This document shows, one piece after another, positions 1-7,184 of a DNA stretch of 64,000 nt (position 1 is its first letter; the number at the start of each line of letters is the position of its first letter). The notes below the pieces were generated by a model. It worked only from the letters and a program-made list of their open reading frames with translations, was not told where the DNA came from and searched no databases. A program made the position numbers and the translations under genes. The DNA is from an uncultured Caryophanales bacterium (GTDB lineage: Bacteria; Bacillota_I; Bacilli_A; RF39; UBA660). The stretch covers positions 88,331 through 152,330 of the forward strand of contig CANOBK010000003.1 in NCBI GenBank assembly GCA_947564265.1. Reading direction: 5' to 3'.

Positions 1-332
1 AAATGACTGCCTATAAGGCAACTTGTGTTGGGTGTACTGGTAAAGTAAGTTGCCCACCAAGACAAGATGTTCGAAATGGAAATATCTATTTTAGTGATTC
101 TACTTATGGAACTGTTAGAATCCTAGCAGCTGATTCGGCAATTCCTTGCGGTACGATTGTTAAATTTTCAAATGTGACTTTTAGTGGAGAACCAGTGATT
201 GGTATTGTATTAGATCGCGGTAGTGCGATTAAAGGAACCCTTATGGACTTTTTAGTATCTGAAACTGATAATATGGATACTGTTGGAAGACAACAGAATG
301 TCCAATATGAAATTCTTAGATGGGGTTGGTAG
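1..332 (+). CDS. 3D-domain protein, YabE-like C-terminus (5' truncated)
   Basis: Only the C-terminal end is in the window; the frame is open to base 1, so the Met at base 3 is probably internal. The visible part is a 3D (Asp-Asp-Asp) domain: Cys pairs in CVGCTG, then AADSAIPCGT, then a VLDRGSAIKG block and MDF supply the acidic residues expected of this fold. The domain is related to the MltA/RlpA double-psi barrel and sits at the end of cell-wall lytic or resuscitation-promoting-factor-like proteins. In B. subtilis yabE lies just upstream of rnmV and ksgA, which fits here, although rnmV is absent. A strong terminator follows at 342-366. The family call is firm; YabE orthology is inference because the N-terminal domains are not visible. 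Confidence 0.8.
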   Translation, partial: MTAYKATCVGCTGKVSCPPRQDVRNGNIYFSDSTYGTVRILAADSAIPCGTIVKFSNVTFSGEPVIGIVLDRGSAIKGTLMDFLVSETDNMDTVGRQQNVQYEILRWGW

Positions 333-341
333 AAAAGTGTC

Positions 342-366
342 AAAAAAGGGCTTAGGCTCTTTTTTT
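342..366 (+). terminator. Intrinsic terminator after the 3D-domain gene
   Basis: A ten-pair stem (342-351 with 356-365, one G-T pair) around a TTAG loop runs into an uninterrupted T tract ending at 366. It lies ten bases after the stop codon. Confidence 0.8.
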
Positions 367-429
367 CATGGAATTTCTTTTTCTCCTATGATATTATGGA
401 GATAGAAAAATAAAAAGAGGTGTGGATTA

Positions 430-1026
430 GTGAAGAATATCAAAAAACTTTTACAATACTTATCTTCTATTTTTCTTTATGCTTTATTGATGATTTTAGT
501 CGTAGTAGTTCTCATGGTAGTAATTACAATTGGGGACCGTGTGATTGCAGCGAAAAATCATCAAGATAAAGCACCTCTTTTTAGTGCCTATGTCATTATT
601 AGTCCTAGTATGGTTCCTAATATTAATGTTTATGATGCCGTAGTAACAGTACGTGTTCCTGAAAATAAAATCCATATGTATAATATCATTACGTTCTTAT
701 CGAAAGAAATTGAAACGCATGGAGTGCCAATTACCCATCGTGTTGTTGGTATTTTAGAAACAGAATCAGGAGAAAAAGCTTACCGTACAAAGGGCGACAA
801 TAACAATAAAGAAGATAAAGCATTAATCCTGCAAAGTGAAGTAATTGGTAAAGTCTTCTTCCGAATTCCAATGCTTGGATATGTTCGTACTTTTGTCACT
901 AGTAAAATTGGTTTTTTAATATCGATTGTACTTCCACTATCTATTTCTTTTGTTTTAGAAATCTGGAGAATTATCAATAGAAAAAAGGGAAAAGTAGAAG
1001 AGGAAGAAGAACTTGAGATTATCTAA
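430..1026 (+). CDS. Signal peptidase I, SipW/ER type
   Basis: This 198-residue protein has an N-terminal membrane segment (about 8-35), an extracytoplasmic catalytic domain, a second membrane segment (about 158-180) and an acidic tail. The SPSM box places the nucleophile at Ser60. THRVVG supplies His103 where ordinary bacterial enzymes have the general-base Lys, and KGDNN (Asp123) is the third conserved box. A Ser-His pair marks the archaeal/ER-type group that includes B. subtilis SipW. Members cleave signal peptides of special exported substrates, often spore or biofilm proteins. Translation starts at GTG 430 behind AAGAGGTG. No substrate gene is adjacent, so the client is unknown. Confidence 0.87.
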   Translation: MKNIKKLLQYLSSIFLYALLMILVVVVLMVVITIGDRVIAAKNHQDKAPLFSAYVIISPSMVPNINVYDAVVTVRVPENKIHMYNIITFLSKEIETHGVPITHRVVGILETESGEKAYRTKGDNNNKEDKALILQSEVIGKVFFRIPMLGYVRTFVTSKIGFLISIVLPLSISFVLEIWRIINRKKGKVEEEEELEII

Positions 1027-1078
1027 TTTTGCCTACTTTAAAAAAATATGATATAGTATGAGAACTGGAGGGGGTTCT

Positions 1079-1873
1079 ATGGAGAATTTTCAATTCAAAA
1101 AGAAGTACGGTCAAAATTTTTTAAAAGATGATTCGATTCCTAATAAAATTGTAAGTGCAAGTAATATTCCAGAAGATACCTTAGTAATCGAAATTGGTCC
1201 AGGTGCTGGATCCCTTACTAAAAAACTAGCATCCGTCGCAAAACAAGTTTTGGCATATGAAGTGGATTTATCTCTAGAAGAAATCTTAGATGATGTTCTT
1301 TATCAACATTCAAATGTTGATATCATTTATGATGATTTTTTAAAGCGTAATTTAGAGGAAGATTTAAAAAATTATGAGTATCAACATCTTTATGTAGTTG
1401 CTAATCTTCCTTATTATATAACGACTCCTATTTTAATGCATTTAATCGAATCTAGGCTTTTAATCGATCAGGTCGTAGTCATGGTTCAAAAAGAGGTGGG
1501 AGATCGTTTTTGTGCGAAACCAAAAACAAGAGATTATGGATCCATCACCGTATTTTTAAATTATTATTTTAATATTCGAAAACTATTTGATGTAAGTCGT
1601 AACTGTTTTGTACCGAAACCAAATGTTGATAGTGTGATTTTATCCCTTAAGCGAAAGGAAAATTTTTTAGAGGTGATTGACTTTTCTTTCTTTTCGCAAC
1701 TTGTAAGGGATAGTTTTCAGTACAAAAGAAAGAATTTAAGGAACAATTTAAAGAATTATGACTTACCTAAAATAGAATCTGTCTTACAAAAATTTAATTA
1801 TCAATTAACAAGTAGAGCAGAAGAACTTCCCTTAGAAGTATTTGTAGAAATGAGTAATAAATTAAGTGAGTAA
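1079..1873 (+). CDS. ksgA: 16S rRNA dimethyladenosine transferase KsgA/RsmA
   Basis: KsgA dimethylates the two adjacent adenines of the 3'-terminal helix of 16S rRNA late in 30S assembly, using SAM. The 264-residue protein begins with the family signature YGQNFLKD, has the SAM-binding glycine loop IGPGAG, and the catalytic motif IV NLPYY. The start at 1079 is preceded by GGAGGGGG; an in-frame ATG 21 bases upstream lies on top of that site and is rejected. The last 27 bases of the gene (1847-1873) recur almost exactly at the end of the ABC cassette at 5611-5637, so this gene's 3' end appears to be the integration point of the following element. Confidence 0.95.
   Translation: MENFQFKKKYGQNFLKDDSIPNKIVSASNIPEDTLVIEIGPGAGSLTKKLASVAKQVLAYEVDLSLEEILDDVLYQHSNVDIIYDDFLKRNLEEDLKNYEYQHLYVVANLPYYITTPILMHLIESRLLIDQVVVMVQKEVGDRFCAKPKTRDYGSITVFLNYYFNIRKLFDVSRNCFVPKPNVDSVILSLKRKENFLEVIDFSFFSQLVRDSFQYKRKNLRNNLKNYDLPKIESVLQKFNYQLTSRAEELPLEVFVEMSNKLSE
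1847..1873 (+). repeat. Left 27-bp direct repeat (3' end of ksgA)
   Basis: The final codons of ksgA, from GAAATG to the TAA stop. It matches 5611-5637 at 25 of 27 positions, and both copies sit in the same reading frame, encoding SNKLS at each protein's C-terminus. Confidence 0.85.
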
Positions 1874-1979
1874 GTAATACTTGTGGATGGATAATATTTA
1901 CTATACTGTTTAGTTGTTGTTGAAGAATTTATAATTAGAAATAAAATGAAGTGAAGTATCACTATACAAATTTAAAAAA

Positions 1980-2016
1980 AAGTGCTATATTTGGTTTAAT
2001 AAAATTTATAGTACTT
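1980..2016 (+). promoter_or_regulatory. Inverted repeat in the cassette leader
   Basis: AAGTGCTATA (1980-1989) and TATAGTACTT (2007-2016) form ten pairs with one G-T wobble. They lie in the 230-base non-coding stretch between ksgA and the first cassette gene. It has no T tract, so an operator or RNA hairpin is more likely than a terminator. The rest of 1874-2105 is AT-rich with no other clear signal. Confidence 0.35.
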
Positions 2017-2105
2017 ATGTAAATTTTTGCGTTTTTGATATAGTGAATAGGTTGTATTTAGTTTACTATTAATATTTGTTTTTTCAAAGTGGAGGTATGT
2101 GATGT

Positions 2106-2777
2106 ATGCAATATATCATGATTAGTGATTTTTACCAAATATTAAAAGAAAAATATAAATATTTTGTAACCTATTTTATTTTTATTTTTATATTTTTGAT
2201 TTTTGAATTATTTTTGCAGTTGGATTATGGTGATATTTTTCTAAGTTTAATGGGTATTAAATTAGTCAAAAAAAATATTTTATTTATTCTTCTATATTTA
2301 TCTAGTATTCTTATATCGTTATTTATTGCTTATAATATTTTTTCTTATGACTTTAAGAGTTCATTTAATAATATTTTTTTAAGAATATCGCCAAAAAAGT
2401 GGATGTTTTATAAAAGTGTCTCTTGTCTATTTTTTACTATTTTTTTTCGATTTACTTTGTTTTTGATAATTGCTACAGTTTTAGCCTTTCTTTATAACAA
2501 CGGCGTTATTTGGTATATTTTGCTATTCTTAAAAAGTATTCTTTATTTTTCATTTATACAATTATTATTCATTTTAGTCACATGTTTATTTCAGACTAAA
2601 AAAATCATATCATTTTTGTTATCCATATTTATATCTATTATATTTTTAAGTAGCATTTTAATTTTTTTATCAGATATATGGTGGATTTACTTATTTTTAG
2701 ATATATTATTGATTATTATATTGATGTATACATATGAAAATTGCTTTATAAATTTGTTTGAAAGGAATGGAGGCTAA
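2106..2777 (+). CDS. ABC-2-like integral membrane protein
   Basis: A 223-residue, extremely hydrophobic protein with about six predicted membrane segments rich in Phe, Ile and Leu, a short cytoplasmic start and a charged loop near residues 85-105. Its stop is four bases before the start of the ATPase at 2782, so the two are almost certainly made together as permease and motor of one ABC system. GGAGGT at 2091-2096 sets the start. I cannot place it in a named family. The position suggests export of, or immunity to, the secreted protein encoded at 3480. Confidence 0.75.
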   Translation: MQYIMISDFYQILKEKYKYFVTYFIFIFIFLIFELFLQLDYGDIFLSLMGIKLVKKNILFILLYLSSILISLFIAYNIFSYDFKSSFNNIFLRISPKKWMFYKSVSCLFFTIFFRFTLFLIIATVLAFLYNNGVIWYILLFLKSILYFSFIQLLFILVTCLFQTKKIISFLLSIFISIIFLSSILIFLSDIWWIYLFLDILLIIILMYTYENCFINLFERNGG

Positions 2778-2781
2778 ATTT

Positions 2782-3429
2782 ATGGAAATCGTATTCTCAA
2801 ATGTTACAAAAAAGTTTAAAGATATTACAGTTTTAGAGGATGTTAATATTACTTTTAATTCTGGAAAGGTGTATGTATTAGTAGGTCAAAATGGTAGCGG
2901 TAAAAGTGTTTTTTTGAAAATGTTATGTGGATTTTATCATCCAACAAGTGGAGAAATATTACAAGACGGTATTAATTATATTCAAGAGAAAAAGTTTCCA
3001 TTGGATACACGATGCCTAATTGAAAAACCCCAATTTTTACCAGAACTATCAGGGTTTGCTAATTTACAGTTATTGGCATCCATTCAAAAAACTATTGATG
3101 ATCAAAAGATTAATGAAACACTTGAATTAGTTAATTTAGCTTCTGAGAAAGATAAAAAATATTCTCATTATTCACTTGGAATGAAACAGAAATTAGGAAT
3201 TGCCCAGGTTTTAATGGAAGATCCTAAAGTAATTGTTTTAGATGAACCATTTAATGGTATTGAAAAGAAAACTACAGTTAATCTTCGAAAAACGTTAAAA
3301 GAACAGGCCAAATTGGGGAAAATTGTAATTATTGCTACGCATATGGATGCTGATATAAATGATTTAGCCGATGAAGTCTATGAGTTTGATGACTGTCAAG
3401 TTAAAAAAGTAAAAATAGGAAGAGAGTAA
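2782..3429 (+). CDS. ABC transporter ATP-binding protein
   Basis: A 215-residue ATPase subunit. It shows Walker A GQNGSGKS, a signature loop reading YSLGMKQK in place of LSGGQ (usual for ABC-2 exporters of the CcmA/YxlF type), Walker B VIVLDEP and the H-loop in ATHMD. Translation most likely begins at 2782 behind AATGGAGG; an in-frame ATG at 2758 overlaps the upstream gene. It would power the membrane proteins encoded at 2106, 3954 and 4867. Such subunits commonly serve bacteriocin export or self-protection, which fits the small secreted protein that follows. Confidence 0.9.
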   Translation: MEIVFSNVTKKFKDITVLEDVNITFNSGKVYVLVGQNGSGKSVFLKMLCGFYHPTSGEILQDGINYIQEKKFPLDTRCLIEKPQFLPELSGFANLQLLASIQKTIDDQKINETLELVNLASEKDKKYSHYSLGMKQKLGIAQVLMEDPKVIVLDEPFNGIEKKTTVNLRKTLKEQAKLGKIVIIATHMDADINDLADEVYEFDDCQVKKVKIGRE

Positions 3430-3479
3430 CTTGTTACTTTTTAAATATTTAAATTTAAGATTCAAATGGAGGGATAATT

Positions 3480-3893
3480 ATGAAGTACATTAAAGTATCA
3501 GCAATTGTTTTTGCATTAACATTGGTATTATCTGCAGTAAGTGTTAGTGCAAATGATTGGTTGGGATTTTCAGATGTAACTATCAAAAGATTAAGTGGTT
3601 CTACACTTGTATCATCTCAAAAAAAATATAACTATGGATATCAAAGCGCTCGGCTTACAAGTGCCAGAGATGATCTTTCATCAGATGGCAGAGCTATGCA
3701 AGCACAAGTTACAAACTCATCATGGATTGATTTGCGTGGGGATGGAAAACACGATAAATTTAAAGAGGAAATTACATATTTCGCATCTGATAGCGATTAT
3801 AAACATTATGTAAGAGCTAAAAAATCTACATTATCAACAGTATCATATTGGGGATTTTGGTTTTGGGATGTAGAAATGCCAATAGAGTCATAG
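3480..3893 (+). CDS. Small secreted protein of unknown family
   Basis: A 137-residue protein with a textbook Sec signal peptide: two N-terminal Lys, a hydrophobic core (about 7-21) and a likely cut after VSVSA near residue 24. The mature part of about 113 residues has no Cys. It is rich in Ser, Lys and Tyr and ends in an unusual aromatic cluster, YWGFWFWD, then an acidic tail. I do not recognise the family. Size, secretion and placement inside an ABC cassette resemble lactococcin-972-like bacteriocin loci, but no diagnostic motif proves it; a secreted effector or cell-surface ligand is equally possible. GGAGGG lies just upstream of the ATG. Confidence 0.8.
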   Translation: MKYIKVSAIVFALTLVLSAVSVSANDWLGFSDVTIKRLSGSTLVSSQKKYNYGYQSARLTSARDDLSSDGRAMQAQVTNSSWIDLRGDGKHDKFKEEITYFASDSDYKHYVRAKKSTLSTVSYWGFWFWDVEMPIES

Positions 3894-3953
3894 TTAATTG
3901 ATAATTAAAGTTACTCTCTTCAATATTTTTAGAAAGAAATAATGGTACTAATT

Positions 3954-4877
3954 ATGAAGAAAAATAAGAATAAAGATATAATTTTAAAACTTTTTTCATT
4001 AATAATTTTTTCGTTACTAATAATATGGGTAATTTTTTGTGGTATTCAATATAAAAAAAATTATACTAGAAATGTTAATGCTCATAATCAATTAGTTGAA
4101 TTGTGTAATGAAAAAAGCTCAACAATTAGCGAGGAAACTTGCGGCATGGTTATTTCTAATGGTAAACCTGTCATGCCAGATACATTTACTGTTTTTTTTC
4201 AATTGCTTATAAATTCAAATTTATCTTTAATACAATTGATTGCGCCGATGATTGTAATTTTATTAGCAAGTTGTTCCTTTTCTCATGAATACAGCACAGG
4301 TTTTTATAAAAATAAATTAATTCGCATGTCCTATAAAGAGTATTTTAAGTATATTATTTTGAAAACTTATCAATGTATTTGGATTCTACCAGCCTTTATA
4401 ATCCTTATATTTATATGTTCATTTATTATTTCTGGTCACTTTGATGTTAATTTGACATTATCCTATTGGCCTGAAAACTATATTCCTGTTTCAATTTCCA
4501 TAGTTAAAAATGCTTTTCCATTTATGATTATATTTTTATTAAATATTGTATTTAGCTCGTTATTTTATGCAAATTTATCACTGATACCAATAAGAAAAAG
4601 CAATAATTATATTGTAAGTGTTATCTCTTCCTATTTATTGTTCATATTTTGCGATATATTTTTAGAAGTTCTAGTGGGGGTATTGCTTTTAGAAAAATAT
4701 GCTCATATTAGTCAAGCATCAGCAATATTTAGTTTATTTAATTGTTGGGTTTATGACAGTATTCCTAGCATTCCTTTATTTACTATTTATTGTTTTTTAC
4801 TCGCTGTTATTAGCTTTATTGTTGTTATTTGTATTTATCATAATATTGAGGAAGTGATTATAGATAGTGAAAAATAA
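3954..4877 (+). CDS. ABC-2-type permease, uncharacterised
   Basis: A 307-residue membrane protein. The first hydrophobic helix (about 10-32) is followed by an extracellular loop of about 55 residues with two Cys (near 47 and 58), then about five further membrane segments. The SHEYSTG motif after the second helix is typical of ABC-2 permeases. The start at 3954 is preferred over an in-frame ATG at 3942 because its next codons are Lys-rich; neither has a strong ribosome binding site. Its 3' end overlaps the next permease by 11 bases. Probably a partner of the ATPase at 2782. Confidence 0.78.
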   Translation: MKKNKNKDIILKLFSLIIFSLLIIWVIFCGIQYKKNYTRNVNAHNQLVELCNEKSSTISEETCGMVISNGKPVMPDTFTVFFQLLINSNLSLIQLIAPMIVILLASCSFSHEYSTGFYKNKLIRMSYKEYFKYIILKTYQCIWILPAFIILIFICSFIISGHFDVNLTLSYWPENYIPVSISIVKNAFPFMIIFLLNIVFSSLFYANLSLIPIRKSNNYIVSVISSYLLFIFCDIFLEVLVGVLLLEKYAHISQASAIFSLFNCWVYDSIPSIPLFTIYCFLLAVISFIVVICIYHNIEEVIIDSEK

Positions 4878-5637
4878 TTTTTTTCAAAATTTCAATTATT
4901 TAACTTCTACCTCTACTTTTAAAATTTTTATTCTATTAATGATATTAATGAATTTATACGTTTCTAGTTGTGTTACTATTAATCTTCCATATGTTGAGTC
5001 AATCATAAGAGTTTTATATTATCCTTATTATCATATCATTTTCTTTTTATTGATATTTTCGATTGTAGTAAAAAGTTATCAAAGTATTAAAGAAGACATT
5101 TTTCAAACTATTAGATATAAAAGTTATTCTTCTTGTATCAATTATATTTTAAAGCAAATTGTATTTAATATATCAATATGTTTTATTATAAATTTATTAT
5201 TTCTTTTAGCTAGTTTGAATTTATTTCATTTCTTTAACTTTGATTTATTCAGTAAAATAAATGGAATTAACATATTAATTTATTGTATTTTTATTTTATT
5301 TAGATTCTATATATTTTGTATTATATTTTCAATATTAAGTTTTATATTACTAAGTTTAATTAATTTTAGATTCACATTACTAATCAATATATTAGCAATT
5401 TTAACAATATCAGATTCCTTCTTTTGGCTTCCCTATATTTCTTGGAGCTCTACTGACCAAATACCCATTTTTTATTTCGGTTTTTTTAGTAATTTGACCT
5501 TTTCTAATTTTTCAGTTGAACTTTGTGCCTCAATGGGTCATATATTTGTATTATCTGTTTTATGTTATATTTTGTATAACTATATTATTCATAGATCTAA
5601 GATTGATTTTGAAATTAGTAATAAATTAAGTAAGTAA
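4867..5637 (+). CDS. Membrane protein, probable second permease subunit
   Basis: A 256-residue, very hydrophobic protein with about six membrane segments, starting at GTG 4867 inside the preceding gene, which implies coupled translation. No soluble domain is visible. Its last codons (SNKLSK and stop) copy the end of KsgA (SNKLSE and stop) at the DNA level. The C-terminus may therefore have been supplied by the duplicated integration site rather than belonging to the ancestral permease. Function is inferred only from the ABC ATPase upstream. Confidence 0.75.
   Translation: MKNNFFQNFNYLTSTSTFKIFILLMILMNLYVSSCVTINLPYVESIIRVLYYPYYHIIFFLLIFSIVVKSYQSIKEDIFQTIRYKSYSSCINYILKQIVFNISICFIINLLFLLASLNLFHFFNFDLFSKINGINILIYCIFILFRFYIFCIIFSILSFILLSLINFRFTLLINILAILTISDSFFWLPYISWSSTDQIPIFYFGFFSNLTFSNFSVELCASMGHIFVLSVLCYILYNYIIHRSKIDFEISNKLSK
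5611..5637 (+). repeat. Right 27-bp direct repeat
   Basis: Second copy of the ksgA-end sequence, two mismatches from 1847-1873. Its stop codon is immediately followed by the yabG leader, as would be expected of ksgA before insertion. Confidence 0.85.
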
Positions 5638-5671
5638 AAGCATATCATTTAGAGGGTGATGATATGCTTTT
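5636..5671 (+). promoter_or_regulatory. Perfect 13-bp hairpin over the yabG ribosome binding site and start codon
   Basis: Bases 5636-5648 and 5659-5671 are perfect inverted repeats around a ten-base loop. The loop exposes GAGGG, while the yabG ATG (5664-5666) is buried in the right arm, which ends in a T run. It can act as the cassette's terminator, as a translational lock on yabG, or both. Confidence 0.6.
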
Positions 5672-6446
5672 TAATGTGGGAGATATTGTAACTAGAAACT
5701 CCTATCATAATGATATTTTTTTCCGTATTATTGATATTTCGGGAGAAATTGCGTATTTAAAGGGAATTAATATGAGGCTATATGCGGATAGTCAACTAAC
5801 TGATTTGAAGAAAGTAGAAGACCAAAAAATAGAGGATGATGAAAAAATCTATGAAAGGATGGATCAGAGTCTTTCTCTAGATCGTAGTGAATTTTTCTAT
5901 CTTCCTGGGAAAGTGCTTCATATAGATGGGGATGAAGAATACCTTAAAAGATGTTTAAATTTATATAAGAAATTAAATATAATGTCTTATGGTGTTTGTC
6001 TTCATGAAGAAGATATTGCGAGTCAGATAGAAGAGTACTTAAGAAAATTAAACCCAGATATTTTGGTCATTACAGGTCATGATGCGTATTATAAAAGAAA
6101 AGGTTCCATGCAGGACGTGAACAGTTATAAAAATACGAGAAACTTTATCGAAGCAGTCAAAAGTGCGAGACATTATGAAAAAGATCAAGATAAATTAATC
6201 ATTGTTGCAGGAGCTTGCCAAAGTAATTATGAAGAACTAATTAAGTCAGGAGCAACCTTTGCTTCAAGTCCAAAAAGAATCAATATCCATGCCTTGGATC
6301 CTGCGATTATTGCTAGTGGAATTGCTTTGTCTGATCGCAATCAAATCATTGATTTAGTCCCTTTATTAGAAAAAACGAGATATGGTTCGGAAGGAATCGG
6401 TGGCGTTGTTACAAAAGGGTGTATGTTTGTGGGGTATCCAAGATGA
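5664..6446 (+). CDS. yabG: Sporulation-specific protease YabG
   Basis: YabG is the cysteine-type (clan PC, family U57) protease that trims spore coat proteins such as SpoIVA and SafA so that they can be cross-linked. The 260-residue product has the family's N-terminal SH3-like segment (FNVGDIVTR), the LPGKVLHIDGD block near residues 93-103, PDILVITGHDAYY near 133-145 with a conserved His, and the VAGACQSNYEELI segment near 180 with the probable catalytic Cys. It precedes veg, as in B. subtilis, with a four-base overlap. The start codon lies in a strong hairpin. It is direct evidence for an endospore-forming host. Confidence 0.93.
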   Translation: MLFNVGDIVTRNSYHNDIFFRIIDISGEIAYLKGINMRLYADSQLTDLKKVEDQKIEDDEKIYERMDQSLSLDRSEFFYLPGKVLHIDGDEEYLKRCLNLYKKLNIMSYGVCLHEEDIASQIEEYLRKLNPDILVITGHDAYYKRKGSMQDVNSYKNTRNFIEAVKSARHYEKDQDKLIIVAGACQSNYEELIKSGATFASSPKRINIHALDPAIIASGIALSDRNQIIDLVPLLEKTRYGSEGIGGVVTKGCMFVGYPR

Positions 6447-6682
6447 CTGCCATTGAGAAAATTAAAAGTAGGATGGACTCCTATAAGGGACAGGAGCTTT
6501 ATTTCCGTTTTCATGGAAGTAGGAATCAAATTGAGGAGTTTTATGGGACCATTACTAGTACCTATGATTCAGTATTCATTATCTCATTAAAAGAGGGACA
6601 ATTTATTAAATCTTTTAGTTATAGTGATGTACTGATGAGAAAGTTGGTAATTGCTACCAAATCTTCGATTGATATTTCGTAA
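6443..6682 (+). CDS. veg: Veg family protein
   Basis: A 79-residue protein starting MTAIEKIKSRMDSY, with the family's GSRNQIEEFYGTI and SFSYSDVLMR segments. Veg is a small beta-rich cytoplasmic protein conserved in Firmicutes; in B. subtilis it promotes biofilm gene expression by antagonising SinR. Its ATG overlaps the yabG stop (ATGA), so the two are translationally linked. An ATG 24 bases upstream in yabG is less likely. Confidence 0.93.
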   Translation: MTAIEKIKSRMDSYKGQELYFRFHGSRNQIEEFYGTITSTYDSVFIISLKEGQFIKSFSYSDVLMRKLVIATKSSIDIS

Positions 6683-6688
6683 AAGTAG

Positions 6689-6717
6689 TTGACTTTTAAG
6701 TGATTAAAGTATATGAT
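6689..6717 (+). promoter_or_regulatory. spoVG promoter
   Basis: TTGACT (6689-6694), a 17-base spacer and TATGAT (6712-6717) make a good sigma-A promoter. GATGAATAA at 6715-6723 also resembles a sigma-H -10 element, the factor that drives spoVG in B. subtilis, but I see no matching AGGA -35 element. Confidence 0.65.
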
Positions 6718-6758
6718 GAATAATATAAAGTGTATACTTTAGAAGGAGGATATGACAT

Positions 6759-7043
6759 ATGAAGATTACATCTGTAAATGTACGTAAGATTGAAAAAGAA
6801 GGATCAAGAATGAAAGGAATTGCATCTGTATTATTAGATGATAGTTTCGCAGTACATGACATCAGAATTATTGAAGGGGAAAAAGGATTATTTATCGCAA
6901 TGCCAAGTAAGAAAACACCTGCTGGTGGATATAGAGATATTGCACATCCAATTAATCCAGAAGTACGTTCTATGTTTGAAGAAACGATTCTTAAAGCTTA
7001 CGATGAAGCAGAAGATCCTGTAGATTCTGAAGAAGAAGAATAA
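6759..7043 (+). CDS. spoVG: Septation/sporulation regulator SpoVG
   Basis: A 94-residue nucleic-acid-binding protein with the family sequence landmarks ITSVNVRKI, a LDDSFAVHDIRI strand, the basic MPSKKTPAGGYRD loop that contacts DNA or RNA, and AHPINPEVR, then an acidic tail. SpoVG affects asymmetric septation, cell-wall and virulence gene expression and binds RNA in other Firmicutes. It has its own promoter at 6689 and a terminator at 7055, and AGAAGGAGG precedes the ATG, all pointing to high expression as a single gene. Confidence 0.96.
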   Translation: MKITSVNVRKIEKEGSRMKGIASVLLDDSFAVHDIRIIEGEKGLFIAMPSKKTPAGGYRDIAHPINPEVRSMFEETILKAYDEAEDPVDSEEEE

Positions 7044-7054
7044 AATAAAATATT

Positions 7055-7077
7055 AAGCCTTGCAAGAGGCTTTTTTT
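7055..7077 (+). terminator. spoVG terminator
   Basis: AAGCCT (7055-7060) pairs with AGGCTT (7067-7072), followed by a seven-T tract. Confidence 0.8.
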
Positions 7078-7184
7078 CATGACTTTTATTTTCGAGCAGA
7101 TTTGTCTATTTTCGTATAAGAATCTCTATATTTCTTGCTTTTTTTTTGGAAATTGGTATACTTAAAAATAAGAGAGGTGCTACT

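Larger units (their letters stand above)
1847..5637 (+). mobile_element. Putative integrated ABC/secreted-protein cassette flanked by direct repeats
   Basis: Five co-directional genes plus a 230-base leader lie between ksgA and yabG, which are neighbours in B. subtilis. The block is bounded by two copies of a 27-base sequence that match at 25 positions: the 3' end of ksgA and the 3' end of the last cassette gene. The inside is visibly poorer in G and C than the surroundings; bases 2161-2220 contain only eight G or C. No integrase or transposase is inside, so mobilisation would need an enzyme encoded elsewhere. Insertion is inferred from the repeats, the composition and the interrupted synteny. 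Confidence 0.5.

Noticed and set aside
3595..3813. 72-residue frame inside the secreted-protein gene
   Set aside because: No ribosome binding site; the overlapping frame has a clear signal peptide and start.
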